From: Solimonas variicoloris DSM 15731
Lineage (GTDB): Bacteria; Pseudomonadota; Gammaproteobacteria; Nevskiales; Nevskiaceae
Length of the DNA: 64,000 bases
Reading direction: 5' to 3'
NCBI RefSeq assembly: GCF_000382285.1
Contig: NZ_KB907930.1
Span: forward strand, 107,541-171,540
The notes under the pieces were generated by a model. The model saw only the letters and a list, made by a program, of their open reading frames with translations. It had not been told where the DNA came from and ran no database searches. The position numbers were made by a program, and so were the translations under genes. Shown one piece after another: positions 26,892 through 36,500 of the stretch; within the stretch, counting starts at the first letter, position 1; each line of letters begins with the position of its first letter.

Positions 26892-27527
26892 ATGGCCATT
26901 CCCGGCAAGAGTCGCTACGTCATGGACGCACGTCCGGCCCCACGGGCCGGGCTGACGCTGTTCTGCTCCCGCGAGCAGCTGCACAGTCGCTGGACACGCA
27001 TCGTGCTGGCCGAGAAGGATGTCGACGGCGCGCGTATCGAGTGGATCGAGGCCGGCAAGCCGCACCATGATCTGCTGGTGCTCAACCCTTCCGGCCAGCT
27101 GCCGACGCTGGTCGACCGCGACGCCGTGCTGTATCCGGCCAGCATCGTCGTCGAGTACCTCGACGAGCGCTATCCGCACCCGCGCCTGCTGCCGCCCGAC
27201 CCGTCGGCGCGCGCGCTCGTGCGCATGCTGCTGCTGCGTCTCGACCACGAGCTGCTGCCGCTCGCCGAGTCGATTCGCATCGCGCCGAAGGCCGCCGAGT
27301 CGAAGGCGGCGCGCAAAGAGCTGCAGGAAGCGCTGGCCGGAGCGTCGCGGCTGTTCTCGGCGCGTGGCTGGTGCCTCGGTCTCGACTACAACCTCGCCGA
27401 CTGCGCCTGGGCGGCGCTGCTCGGCACCCTGCCGGCGCTGGGCCTCAAGCTGCCGGCCGACGCCGGATTCCAGCGCTACGCGGAACGACTGTTGTCGCGT
27501 CCCGCCGTACAATCCGCGTTTCGCTAA
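26892..27527 (+). CDS. sspA: Stringent starvation protein A (GST-fold)
   Basis: The product has 211 residues, like E. coli SspA (212 aa). The thioredoxin-like N-domain (LTLFCSREQLHSRWTRIVLA, then NPSGQLPTLVDRDAVLYPAS and IVEYLDERYPHPRLLP with Val for Ile) lacks the catalytic Cys/Ser of true GSTs, as is normal for SspA. The helical C-domain follows (DYNLADCAWAALLGTLPALG). SspA binds RNA polymerase and changes transcription during stationary phase and stress. The petABC-sspA-sspB order is typical of gammaproteobacteria and betaproteobacteria. Confidence 0.94.
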   Translation: MAIPGKSRYVMDARPAPRAGLTLFCSREQLHSRWTRIVLAEKDVDGARIEWIEAGKPHHDLLVLNPSGQLPTLVDRDAVLYPASIVVEYLDERYPHPRLLPPDPSARALVRMLLLRLDHELLPLAESIRIAPKAAESKAARKELQEALAGASRLFSARGWCLGLDYNLADCAWAALLGTLPALGLKLPADAGFQRYAERLLSRPAVQSAFR

Positions 27528-27550
27528 ACCACGGTGCACGGTTCGCCACG

Positions 27551-27967
27551 ATGTCCAAGTCCCGCCGCCCTTACCTGATCCGCGCCATCCATGAATGGGC
27601 GAGCGACAACGGCTACACGCCGCATCTGCTTGTCGCCGCCGATTATCCGGGTGTTGTCGTGCCGCGCGAATACGTGCAGGACGGCCGCATCACGCTGAAC
27701 ATCAGCCCGATCGCCGTGCAGAGTCTCGACCTCAGCAGCGAACCGCTGTGGTTCTCGGCCCGCTTCGGCGGGCGTCCGTTCGACGTGCAGGTTCCGAGCG
27801 GCGCCGTGCTCGCGATCTTCGCGCGCGAGAACGGCGAGGGCGTGATCTTCGGCGAGACGGAAGCCGGCGATACGAAGGACGCGGCCTCCGGCGCAGCGCA
27901 GAATCCGGAGCCGGAGCCGCCGAAACCGCCGAAGCCGGGACGGCCGAATCTTCGTGTCGTGAAGTAG
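27551..27967 (+). CDS. sspB: ClpXP protease specificity-enhancing factor SspB
   Basis: The product has 138 residues. The core has RPYLIRAIHEWASDNGYTPH, VVVPREYVQDGRITLNISP and WFSARFGGRPFDVQVPSGAV, which form the ssrA-tag-binding fold. A Pro/Glu-rich flexible linker leads to the extreme C-terminal LRVVK, the ClpX-docking motif of the family. It tethers ssrA-tagged proteins to ClpXP. It follows sspA by 23 bp. Confidence 0.95.
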   Translation: MSKSRRPYLIRAIHEWASDNGYTPHLLVAADYPGVVVPREYVQDGRITLNISPIAVQSLDLSSEPLWFSARFGGRPFDVQVPSGAVLAIFARENGEGVIFGETEAGDTKDAASGAAQNPEPEPPKPPKPGRPNLRVVK

Positions 27968-28016
27968 ACCGCTCCCCGTCCGCCCTGCGGCGGACAGGGA
28001 CGCGGCAAGGCGACCG

Positions 28017-28318
28017 CTAATTCGCGCCGCGCGCGTACTCGGACTGGCTCACCCGGCCATCGCCGTCGGCATCGAACTTCGACCAGGTGCTGCGCACCCT
28101 GCCCGTCGCTTCCGCACGGCTGATGTATCCATCGCCGTCCTGGTCCATCCTGACGAACGGGTCGCTGGCGACCGTTGCGGCCGCATCGCCCGGCGATGGC
28201 GAATGGCCGGAGGCGGAGCCGGCGCGACGCCGGATGCCTCGGTCGCCGTCTGCGCGATTGCGGGCAGCGGACCGAGCGTCAGCATCGTGGCCACGAACAG
28301 CGGGCTGATCGTCTTCAT
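28017..28318 (-). pseudogene. Exported EF-hand protein, frameshifted
   Basis: The ATG at 28318 has GGAG 7 nt upstream and starts a clean signal peptide (MKTISPLFVATMLTLGPLPA). That frame then runs into Arg-rich nonsense. The second half of the gene is in another frame ending at 28017 and contains two canonical EF-hand loops, DQDGDGYISRAE and DADGDGRVSQSE. The switch must fall near 28205-28235, in a Pro/Ser-rich linker (VAPAPP in one frame, SGHSPSPGD in the other). The intact protein would be a small periplasmic calcium-binding protein of about 100 residues. Either the gene is broken or the assembly has a one-base error in this GC-rich stretch. Confidence 0.7.
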
Positions 28319-28423
28319 CTTCGGGCTCCATCTGCGGCCCGCGCATCCGCTCGGGCCTACCGAATTTCACGACAGCATGGCGGTCGTGAATCGGCCCTTA
28401 GCGGGGCAGTCTCGGTGCCCGGC

Positions 28424-28705
28424 TCAGAGCGCCGGCGCAGCCCCAGGTGCACGGCTGTGTTCCAGTGCACTGCGATTGGCCTCGGCCTGCGCCTCGCGCT
28501 CTGCGCGCGTCATGCAGATGCGCTTGGTGATGTTCGATCCGGTCGCCCGTTCGATCGTGCAAATCTTCTCGTTTGGATCCTTGGCCGGCTTGGCCGGGGC
28601 TTCCGCCGCGGCGGCGGCTGGCGCTGCGGGCATGGCTTCTTCGGCAAACGCTGTGGTGCCGCTCGCCAGCGCGAGCGCTGCGGAAAGAAGGAATCGACGA
28701 ATCAT
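28424..28705 (-). CDS. Small exported protein, unknown function
   Basis: The product has 93 residues from the ATG at 28705 with a signal peptide (MIRRFLLSAALALASGTTAF) and an Ala/Pro-rich linker. The conserved-looking core is KICTIERATGSNITKRICMT, with two cysteines that could form a disulfide, followed by a charged helix (RAEREAQAEANRSALEH). Proteins with this GSN-x-x-K-R-x-C core are common, uncharacterised exported proteins in Xanthomonadales-like bacteria. A TAGAAT on the minus strand at 28739-28744 may be its -10 element. It is next to the EF-hand gene on the same strand. Confidence 0.72.
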   Translation of the reverse strand: MIRRFLLSAALALASGTTAFAEEAMPAAPAAAAAEAPAKPAKDPNEKICTIERATGSNITKRICMTRAEREAQAEANRSALEHSRAPGAAPAL

Positions 28706-28849
28706 GGAACGCACCGGCTTGCATGAAGAGGAAAGCCAATTCTAGCGGCCCTCTTCGCGCAAACCGCCCTCATCTGCGCTTCTGGGTAAAAGTCCGGAGC
28801 CAGCAACTGTCCATACAGCGGCTCGCGGTCCACGGCCGCGCCGGTCGCT

Positions 28850-30268
28850 TCAAATGCCTGGCAGTGCCTTGCCCGGATTGAGAATGCCGTTCGGGTCGAG
28901 CGTGCGCTTCAGCGCCCGCATGACATCGAGCGTGTCGGCCGCGATCTCCCAGCCGACGAAGTCACGCTTCTCGATGCCGACGCCATGCTCGCCGGACAGC
29001 GTGCCTTCGAGGTCGAGCACGAGACGGAAGACGTCGTGCAGACAGGCCTGCACCGCCTGCATCTGCTGCGGATCTTCCGGATCGGCGAGCAGGTTGGTGT
29101 GCATGTTGCCGTTGCCGGCGTGGCCGAAGTTGACGATGCGGATGCCGTGCCTCGATGACAGCGCCGCGAGCCCCGTGACCAGTTCGGGAATGCGCGTCAC
29201 CGGCACGACGACATCCTCGTTGACCTTCTTCGGCGCGATCTTGCGCAAGCTCGGCGACAGCGCCTTGCGGCAGGCCCACAGCGCCTCGGTCTCGGCCTCG
29301 TTCGCGGCCGTCTTCAGCTCGACGAGGCCGGGCCCTTGAGCCGCGGCGACGACGGCGCGCAGCGCCACGTCGATCGACTCCGGATTGCCGTCGACTTCCA
29401 TCAGCAGCAGCGCGCCGGTGCCGGCCGGTACGCCGGTACTCTGGTAAGCCTCGGCGAGCCGCACCGCATCGCCGTCCATGAACTCCAGCGCGCTCGGCGT
29501 CTCCGGCTGGTTCATCACGCGCGCCACCGCCTCGGCGGCGGCCTTCACGTCGGCATAGCAGGCACGCAAGGTCTTGCTGTCCCGCGGCTTCGGCAGCAGC
29601 TTGAGCGTCGCCTCGGTGATGATCGCCAGCGTGCCCTCGCTGCCGACCAGCAGACGCGTGAGGTCGTAGCCGACGACGCCCTTGGTCGTCGTGCAGCCGG
29701 TCTTGATCGAGGTGCCGGCGCCGGTCACCGCGCGCAGCCCGAGCACGTTGTCGCGGGCGGTCCCGTACTTCACCGCGCGCGGTCCGCCGGCGCAGCAACC
29801 GAGATTGCCGCCGACCGTCGCGTACGCGAGGCTGGTCGGATCGGGCGCCCAGAACAGGCCATGCTCGCCGGCCGCCTTTTGCACCTCGCCGTTGAGCGCG
29901 CCGGCCTCGCATTCGAGCAGGCGATCGCCGGGCGACACGCGCAGGATGCGGTTCATGCGCTCCAGCGACAGCACGACGCCGCCGGCGATCGGCACCGTCG
30001 CGCCGGTGGTGTTGGTGCCGCGGCCGCGCACGACCAGCGGCAACGCGAACGCATTGCAGGTCTGCACGACGGCGAGAACTTCGTCATGCGTCAGCGCGAA
30101 CGCCACCGCCTGCGGCAGCGCGACGCGCTTGGAGTTGTCGTAGCCGTACGCCAGGCATTCGCCCGGATCGGTCAGCAGCCGCTCGGGCGACAGCGCCGCG
30201 CGCAGGCGCTCGATCGCCGCCGCCGGCAGCGCGGGCGGCGCAACGGGAACTGCGGCGGCCGTGCTCAT
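28850..30268 (-). CDS. FAD-linked oxidase, GlcD / D-lactate dehydrogenase type
   Basis: The protein has 472 residues. The FAD_binding_4 domain has VVRGRGTNTTGATVPIAGGV and ATVGGNLGCCAGGPRAVKYG. The C-terminal FAD-oxidase_C domain has FGHAGNGNMHTNLL (metal or substrate histidines) and LEGTLSGEHGVGIEKRDFV. It oxidises a 2-hydroxy acid such as glycolate or D-lactate; the sequence alone does not settle which. No glcE or glcF partner is adjacent, which favours a single-subunit D-2-hydroxyacid dehydrogenase. It lies 6 bp after diaA on the same strand. Confidence 0.88.
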   Translation of the reverse strand: MSTAAAVPVAPPALPAAAIERLRAALSPERLLTDPGECLAYGYDNSKRVALPQAVAFALTHDEVLAVVQTCNAFALPLVVRGRGTNTTGATVPIAGGVVLSLERMNRILRVSPGDRLLECEAGALNGEVQKAAGEHGLFWAPDPTSLAYATVGGNLGCCAGGPRAVKYGTARDNVLGLRAVTGAGTSIKTGCTTTKGVVGYDLTRLLVGSEGTLAIITEATLKLLPKPRDSKTLRACYADVKAAAEAVARVMNQPETPSALEFMDGDAVRLAEAYQSTGVPAGTGALLLMEVDGNPESIDVALRAVVAAAQGPGLVELKTAANEAETEALWACRKALSPSLRKIAPKKVNEDVVVPVTRIPELVTGLAALSSRHGIRIVNFGHAGNGNMHTNLLADPEDPQQMQAVQACLHDVFRLVLDLEGTLSGEHGVGIEKRDFVGWEIAADTLDVMRALKRTLDPNGILNPGKALPGI

Positions 30269-30274
30269 GGCCGC

Positions 30275-30874
30275 TCAGCGCTTCGGAAACAGCAGTTCGT
30301 CGATCGCATCGCACAGGCAGTGCAGCAGCACGATGTGCACCTCCTGAATGCGCGCCGTGACGTTCGCGGCTGCACGCAGCTCGACGTCGCCGGCCTTGAG
30401 CATCTGCGCCATCGCGCCGCCGTCCTTGCCGGTCATCGCCAGCACATGCAGCCCCTGCGCGTGCGCGGCCTCGATCGCGCGCACCACGTTCGGCGAATGG
30501 CCGGAGGTCGAAATCGCGAGCAGCCAGTCGCCTTCGCGGCCCAGCGCCTCGACCTGCTTGGCAAACACGCGCTCGAAACCGTAGTCGTTGCCGATCGCGG
30601 TCAGCGCCGAGGTATCGACCGTCAGCGAGATGCCGGGCAGGCCGCGGCGCTCGCGCTCGAAGCGGCCGGTCAGCTCGGCGGCGAAATGCTGGGCGTCGGC
30701 CGCCGACCCGCCGTTGCCGCAGGCCAGGATCTTGCGGTCCGCACGCAGCGCGTCGGCCAGCGCCGCGGCGGCACGCAGCAGCGCCGGCAGCTCGCGCGCC
30801 AGCGTCGCCTGCTGGGCCGCGATGCTGGCCTCGAAATGTCCGCGCAGGCGCTGCTCGATAGCCGATTCGGTCAT
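30275..30874 (-). CDS. diaA: SIS-domain protein DiaA (GmhA-like)
   Basis: The product has 199 residues from the ATG at 30874. The SIS fold is shown by ILACGNGGSAADAQHFAAEL, TGRFERERRGLPGISLTVD and LLAISTSGHSPNVVRAIEAA. The sequence alone fits both DiaA (DnaA-binding replication-initiation factor) and GmhA (phosphoheptose isomerase). The neighbours decide: rsmI, lpoA, yraN and diaA are contiguous in E. coli and here. No heptose-biosynthesis gene is nearby. Confidence 0.87.
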   Translation of the reverse strand: MTESAIEQRLRGHFEASIAAQQATLARELPALLRAAAALADALRADRKILACGNGGSAADAQHFAAELTGRFERERRGLPGISLTVDTSALTAIGNDYGFERVFAKQVEALGREGDWLLAISTSGHSPNVVRAIEAAHAQGLHVLAMTGKDGGAMAQMLKAGDVELRAAANVTARIQEVHIVLLHCLCDAIDELLFPKR

Positions 30875-30965
30875 GGTCGTTCCGATGGTGAAGGCGCGTA
30901 TTGTGGCGCGCCGGCGCGCCGGCTCCAATCCGAGGCAAGCCCCCAGGGCTGCGCGGCCGGGAACA

Positions 30966-31301
30966 TCAGGCGTCGAAGGCGCCGGCGAGCCACTGCGGCC
31001 GGCCGTCGTCGAACGTGACCACGTCGAAGCGCACCGCGCGCTCGGCATGTTCGGGGTGGGCGGCCAGAAACAGCTGGGTGGCTAGCACGATCTTCGCGCG
31101 CTTGCGCGCATCGACCGACTCGGCGGCGCTCGCGTAGCGGCTCGCCGAGCGCGCCCGGACCTCGACGATGACCAGCGTCTCGTCCTCGCGCATCACCAGA
31201 TCGAGCTCGCCGCCGCGAAAGCGAGCGTTGCGCGCGATCAGCGTCAGGCCTCGCCGTTCGAGCAGCCGCAGCGCGGCATCCTCGGCGGCGGCGCCGTTCA
31301 C
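30966..31301 (-). CDS. yraN: YraN family (UPF0102) endonuclease-like protein
   Basis: The protein has 111 residues from a GTG at 31301 that overlaps the lpoA stop. It has the compact restriction-endonuclease-like fold of the family: AAEDAALRLLERRGLTLIAR, then GGELDLVMREDETLVIVEVR, which carries the Asp and the E-x-R in place of the PD-(D/E)xK core. The biochemical role is unknown. It is translationally coupled to lpoA, as in many gammaproteobacteria. Confidence 0.9.
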   Translation of the reverse strand: MNGAAAEDAALRLLERRGLTLIARNARFRGGELDLVMREDETLVIVEVRARSASRYASAAESVDARKRAKIVLATQLFLAAHPEHAERAVRFDVVTFDDGRPQWLAGAFDA

Positions 31302-32521
31302 GGCGCCAGCGGACGCAGGCCGTCGCCGCTGATCTGCACGCAGGCGAGCTCGCGACCGATCACGCTCGCGCCGCGCCATTCGAGTCGGCCACTGACGCCG
31401 TCGACGGCGTCGCCGACATGCAGGCTGCTGCGCGCCAGACCCGACGACAGCGCATAGGCGTCACGGCCGAGGGCGAACAGCCGCGTGCCGCCGGACGGCA
31501 AGGCGGCCGCTGCGGCCTTCTGTGCGGCCAGCGTCTCGCCTTCGCCGATCGACCACGGCGTGTCGCAGAAGCGCAGGCCGTTGAGATCGGCGGCCGGCTT
31601 GCCGTCGTAGACCAGCGCGGTCGCGTAGACCGGCAGGTCGCCGGCGCGGTTGAAGCGCAACTGCGGAATCAGCAGCCGCGCGTCCTGGCTGCGCGCGCCG
31701 AGGAAGATCAGGTCGACGTCGCCACGCCGCTGCGGTTCGAACTCGCTCTTCCTGCCGAGCACTGCGCTCAGCGCGCGATGGCGTTCCTCGCTGGCGCTGA
31801 CGCCCATCAGCTCGGCAATTGCCTTCGACTGGTCGATGGTGCCCTGCGCATAGCGCTGCGCGCGCACGACCTGCCCGCCGCCGGCGCGCAGCGTCTCGTC
31901 GAGCGCGTCGAGCGCGCGCGCGCCCCAGTCCGCGTCCGGCACCAGCGCCAGCGCCCGGCGCTGGCCGAGCGCCAGGGCCTGCCGAGCGACGGCACGTGCC
32001 TCGTCTTCCGGCGCAAGACCAAGCTGGAAGAAATTGAACGGCGCGCTGACGCCGGCGTCGAGATAGTTGAGGCCGAGCACCGGCACCGGCGGCACGAAGC
32101 CGGCGACGGCGGCGACGTCTTCCTTGCGCAGCGGCCCGACCAGGAAGGTCGCACCGTCGGCGAGCGCTTTCTGGTAGGCGGCGCGCAGGCTGTCGGGCGT
32201 CGCGCCGATGTCGTAGATCCGCACGCGCGGATGCGCGGCGTCATCGAACGAGGCGCTCAGGAAACCGTCTCGTACCGCCTCGGCGGTCACCGAAAAATTG
32301 CCGCTGAGCGGCAGCAGCAGGGCCAGACCCGGCTCGCCACGCGATGCCAGCGGCGCCGGCGCGGCACTGGCCGCGGGCAGGCGCGGCGCGGACGGCGGTG
32401 GCACAGAGACCTGCGCGCGCGGCGCGGGGCTCGGCGGCCGCTCCGGGATCTCCGAACAGGCGAACATCAGCGCCGGCAACAGCGCCGCGAGGGTTTTGGG
32501 CAGGAGAGCTTTCAGCACCAT
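31298..32521 (-). CDS. lpoA: Penicillin-binding protein activator LpoA (short form)
   Basis: The lipoprotein has 407 residues with lipobox FAC (LLPALMFACSE), then a Pro/Ala-rich linker of about 45 residues. The LppC-type periplasmic-binding fold follows: LALLLPLSGNFSVTAEAVRD, FLVGPLRKEDVAAV, VDLIFLGARSQDARLLIPQL and GLRFCDTPWSI. E. coli LpoA (678 aa) has an extra N-terminal TPR domain that is absent here. It activates PBP1A from the outer membrane. It is divergent from rsmI with 36 bp between starts and coupled to yraN downstream. Confidence 0.88.
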   Translation of the reverse strand: MVLKALLPKTLAALLPALMFACSEIPERPPSPAPRAQVSVPPPSAPRLPAASAAPAPLASRGEPGLALLLPLSGNFSVTAEAVRDGFLSASFDDAAHPRVRIYDIGATPDSLRAAYQKALADGATFLVGPLRKEDVAAVAGFVPPVPVLGLNYLDAGVSAPFNFFQLGLAPEDEARAVARQALALGQRRALALVPDADWGARALDALDETLRAGGGQVVRAQRYAQGTIDQSKAIAELMGVSASEERHRALSAVLGRKSEFEPQRRGDVDLIFLGARSQDARLLIPQLRFNRAGDLPVYATALVYDGKPAADLNGLRFCDTPWSIGEGETLAAQKAAAAALPSGGTRLFALGRDAYALSSGLARSSLHVGDAVDGVSGRLEWRGASVIGRELACVQISGDGLRPLAP

Positions 32522-32557
32522 AATGCGAAGTATGACACGCCCCTACGCTGCCACCGC

Positions 32558-33436
32558 ATGAGCGCTCCCGCGAGGATCGCCGCCGGCCATCTCTACGTGG
32601 TCGCCACGCCGATCGGCAATCTCGACGACTTCTCGCCGCGCGCCCAGGAAGTGCTCGGCGGCGTTGCCGCGATCTGCGCCGAGGACACGCGCAACACCGC
32701 CAATCTGCTCACGCACTTCGGCATCAAGAAGCCGCTGATCGCCGTGCACGAGCACAACGAGGACGAGGTCTGTGCCCGGCTGGTCGCGCGCCTGCAGGCC
32801 GGCGACGCGCTGGCGCTGGTGTCCGACGCCGGCACCCCGCTGATTTCGGATCCCGGCTTTGCCGTCGTGCGTGCGGCGCGCAACGCGAACCTGCCGGTGC
32901 TGGCCGTGCCCGGCCCGTGCGCCGCGATCGCGGCGCTGTCGGTGTCGGGCATAGCCAGCGACCGCTTCGTGTTCGAGGGCTTTTTGCCGGCCAAGGCCGG
33001 CGCGCGCCGCGAGCGCCTCGCCGAGCTGGCCACCGAGACGCGCACGCTGATCGTCTACGAATCGAGCCACCGCATCGCCGAAGCGCTCGCCGACATCGTC
33101 GCCGTGCTCGGCGCCGAACGCCCGCTGTGCCTGGCGCGCGAACTGACCAAGCTCTACGAGGAAAGCCGTCGCGACAGTGCGGCCGGCATCGCCGCCTGGC
33201 TCGCGGCCGACGCCAACCGCACGCGCGGCGAATTCGTGCTCGTCATCGGCGGCGCCGTCGAAGCGCCCGACCGTCGCCAGAGCGAAGGCGAACGCGTGCT
33301 GAAACTGCTGCTCGGCGAGCTGCCGGCCTCGCGCGCCGCCCGCCTGGCCGCCGAGATCAGCGGCGCGCGGCGCAAGGATCTCTACGCCCTGGCGCTGCAG
33401 CTCGGCGGCGGTCAGACGCGCGACGACGACGCCTGA
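32558..33436 (+). CDS. rsmI: 16S rRNA (cytidine(1402)-2'-O)-methyltransferase
   Basis: The product has 292 residues from the ATG at 32558. It is a tetrapyrrole-methylase fold protein with the family start GHLYVVATPIGNLDDFSPRA, AEDTRNTANLLTHFGIKKPL, LVSDAGTPLISDPGF and VFEGFLPAKAGARRERL. It methylates C1402 in the decoding centre. It is divergent from lpoA, as in the conserved yraL-yraM arrangement. Confidence 0.96.
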   Translation: MSAPARIAAGHLYVVATPIGNLDDFSPRAQEVLGGVAAICAEDTRNTANLLTHFGIKKPLIAVHEHNEDEVCARLVARLQAGDALALVSDAGTPLISDPGFAVVRAARNANLPVLAVPGPCAAIAALSVSGIASDRFVFEGFLPAKAGARRERLAELATETRTLIVYESSHRIAEALADIVAVLGAERPLCLARELTKLYEESRRDSAAGIAAWLAADANRTRGEFVLVIGGAVEAPDRRQSEGERVLKLLLGELPASRAARLAAEISGARRKDLYALALQLGGGQTRDDDA

Positions 33437-33513
33437 TCGCGGCGCGCTGACGGCCGTCGCCGCCCCCGCCCCGCGTTCGCCGCGGTGCCGGCGGGAAGCA
33501 CCCGTCGCGTAAG

Positions 33514-36500
33514 CTAGGGAATGGCACCGGTCAGGCGCGCGAACTCGGCGCGCGCCGCGTGCGCGGGCAGCAGTTCGCGCTCGACCGGCACGCGGATCTT
33601 CTCGAGCAGCGCGCGCGCCTCGGCGCCGCGGCCGGCGCCGGCGAGCGCGGACGCCAGATCGATCTTGGCGACCAGCACCGCCGGCGACTCCGGATGCTCG
33701 TCGCGCTCGTAGGCCGGCACCACCTTCTGCAGCAGCGCCACCGCCTCGGCGTAGCGATGCTGCGCGAGCCGCAGGCGCGCGCGGCTGGCGGCGAGCACGT
33801 CGAAGATCCAGTGCTCGGCCGGCAGGTAGCTGTGGAACTGCGTCTCGGCCTGCGCCAGCGCGGCTTCGGCGCGCGCAAAGTCGCGGGCCGCGACATAGGC
33901 GTCGGCGAGCTGCTTGAGGCGCCGGCCGCGCGTGAACTGCACCTGCTCGCCCTGCAGGCCGGCCGGGATCTCGCGCCGCAGCAGGGCGATCGCTTCCGCG
34001 CTCTGGCCGGCATAGCTCAGCGTGCGGGCGAGGTTGATGCGCTGCAGGTGGGTCTGCAGGTGGTCCTCGCCGTAATGCGCCAGCACCAGGCGATAGGCTT
34101 CGCGGCTGTTGGCGAGCGCGGCGGCATAGTCGCCGGACTGCTCCTGGATCTGCGCCAGATTACCGAGCGCGACCGCGAAGTCCGGGCTGTCGTCGTCGCC
34201 GCGTGCACGCACCGCGGCCACCGCCTCGCCCATCCAGCGCGCCGCTTCGCGCACGCGGCCCATCGAGTTCAGCGTCGCGCCGAGATTGTTCTTGGCGCTG
34301 ATGACCGCCTGGCTGTCGTCGCCGTAGTAGCGCCGGTAGGCGCCGAGCACCTGGCGCTGCGCGGCCTCGGCCTCGGCGTTGCGCCCGGCCTGCCAGAGCA
34401 GGCTCGCGTAGCCGTCGAGCGCCTCGACGCTGCGCAGATCGTCGGCGCCGTAGGCCTGGTGCAGCAACTGCAGCTGCTGCGCGGCGAGCGCCAGCGCCTC
34501 GTCCTGAGCGCCGGCGTCGAACAGGCTCGTCGCCAGCGCGCCGAGCACCGCGGCCGATTCGACGCCGTCGCGCCCCTGGGCGTCGCGCAGCGCGTCGCGC
34601 GCGGCGCTCAGCACGGCGACGCTCTCGGTCGGCTTCTGCTGCCAGTACAGCGCCTGACCGAGCGAGCGCCGCGCGTCGGCGAGCTGCGCGTCACGCGCCG
34701 GCAGTCCGGCCGCCAGCAGCGCGACCGCCTCGCGCAGGCTGCCCTCGGCCTCGGCATAGAGTCCCTGGTCGATCTGCGCCTGTGCGAGCTGGCGCAGCAG
34801 CTGCGCCGTCACCAGCGGATCGGCGCCCGGCGTCTGCCGCTGCAGCGCCAGCGCCTGTTCGGCCTGCTGCCGGCAATCGAGCGGCAGGCCGAGCTTGCAG
34901 TAGAGGTCGCCGAGCGCCGCCTGCACGCGGGCCCGCACCAGCGGTTGCTCGGCGAAGCGCGCGCCGAGCCGGTCGCGGCCGCGGTCGACCAGCGCGCGCG
35001 GCGCGATCGGCCGGCCGCCGTTCTCGCCCGGCGTGGCGGCATCGAACAGCGAGGCGATGTAGCCGGTCACCTGCTGCGCGACCTGGGCCTCGCGCTCGGC
35101 CCGGTCGCGCGCCTGCTCGCGTGCGGCGTTGGCGCCGAGCAGCTTGAAGTAGAGGAGCAGCGTCGAGGCCAGACCGAGCACCAGCACGGCGGCCAGCGCG
35201 ACCATCCAGCGGCGGTGGATCTCGACGCGCGCCAGGCGCTGCTGCAGCGCCGCTCCGCGCGCCGCGGCGGCCCGCTCGGCCTGGCGCTGCGCGCGCCGGC
35301 CGGGCAGCTGGCGCAGGCGCCGCGCCAGCTCGGCGGCGTCGGCCAGGCGCCGCGCCGGATCGCCGTCGACCGCCGCGGCGATGTCCTCGCGCAGCACCTC
35401 GTCGTCGATCTCGCGCTCCCAGCCCGGCGCCAGCGGCCGGCGCCAGTCGCCGACCGCGGCCTGATAGAGCATCACGCCGAGCGCGTAGAGGTCGCCCTGC
35501 ACGGTCGCCGGCTGGCCGGCCTGCACCTCCGGCGCGAGGTACAGCGGCGTGCCGCTGGTGCTGTCGAACGCCGCCACCGTCGCGGTGAAGCCGAGACGAG
35601 TGATGCCGATCGCCGCCAGCCGCGCGGCATCGACGACCCCGCCGCTGCCGAAATCGACCAGCTTGATCTGCGGCCGGCCCTCGCCTTCGGCGATCAGCAC
35701 GTTCGACGGCTTGAGGTCCTTGTGCAGCACGCCGACGCCGTGTGCGGCGGCGAGCGCGTCGGCGCATTGCGCGATCAGCGCCAGGCGCTGTGCGATCGGC
35801 ACCGCCGTCAGGCCGCCGCCGGCCTCGGTCCACTGCACAAGACTGCCGGCCGGCACGTATTCGAGTTCGAGGAAGAACGGCGCCTGCTCGAGGTTCCAGT
35901 CGAGCAGGCGGGCCAGGTCCGGCCGCTCGCCGAGGCCTTCCTTCAGGACCCGGAACAGGGTGATCTCGCGCTTGATCGCGCGCAGCGCGGCGCCGTCGAG
36001 CGCGAACTTGCAGACGCGCTCCTCGCCGGTCTTGTCGTGCCGCGTCCGCCAGACCTCGCCACTGCCGCCGGCACCGAGGCGTTCGACCAGCGTCCAGTTC
36101 GGTCGCAGCGGCGGGTGGCCGCCCGGCTCGAACGCAAAGGCCGACGGCAGCTCGTCACCGACCCATTCGACCGTCACGTTCGCCGTCAGCCGGTAGCCGA
36201 AGCCGTGGACGGTCCTGACCAGCTCGCCGCCGTCGCCGAGCACGGCGCGCAGGCGGTTGATGGTGGTGGTCAGGACCGTGTCGGAGAGGATGCGGCCGGG
36301 CCAGCAGGCGGCCGCCAGTTCGTCCTTGGTGACGACTTCGCCCGCGTGCTGCAGCAGATGCATCAGGACCTGCATCGGCTTGCGGTGCAGGCGCACCGGT
36401 TCACCGCCGTGACGCAGTTCCAGGCTGCGCTCGTCGAGCAGCCAGTCAGCGAAACGCCAGCGGCGCAGCGCGCCGCGCTCGACCATCGGCTTTTCCAGCT

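Noticed and set aside
27978..27995. Hairpin GTCCGCC/GGCGGAC after sspB as a terminator
   Set aside because: The 7-bp stem has no T run in either direction, so I do not call it a terminator.
30275..30874. GmhA, phosphoheptose isomerase
   Set aside because: The fold fits, but the rsmI-lpoA-yraN neighbours and absence of other heptose genes favour DiaA.
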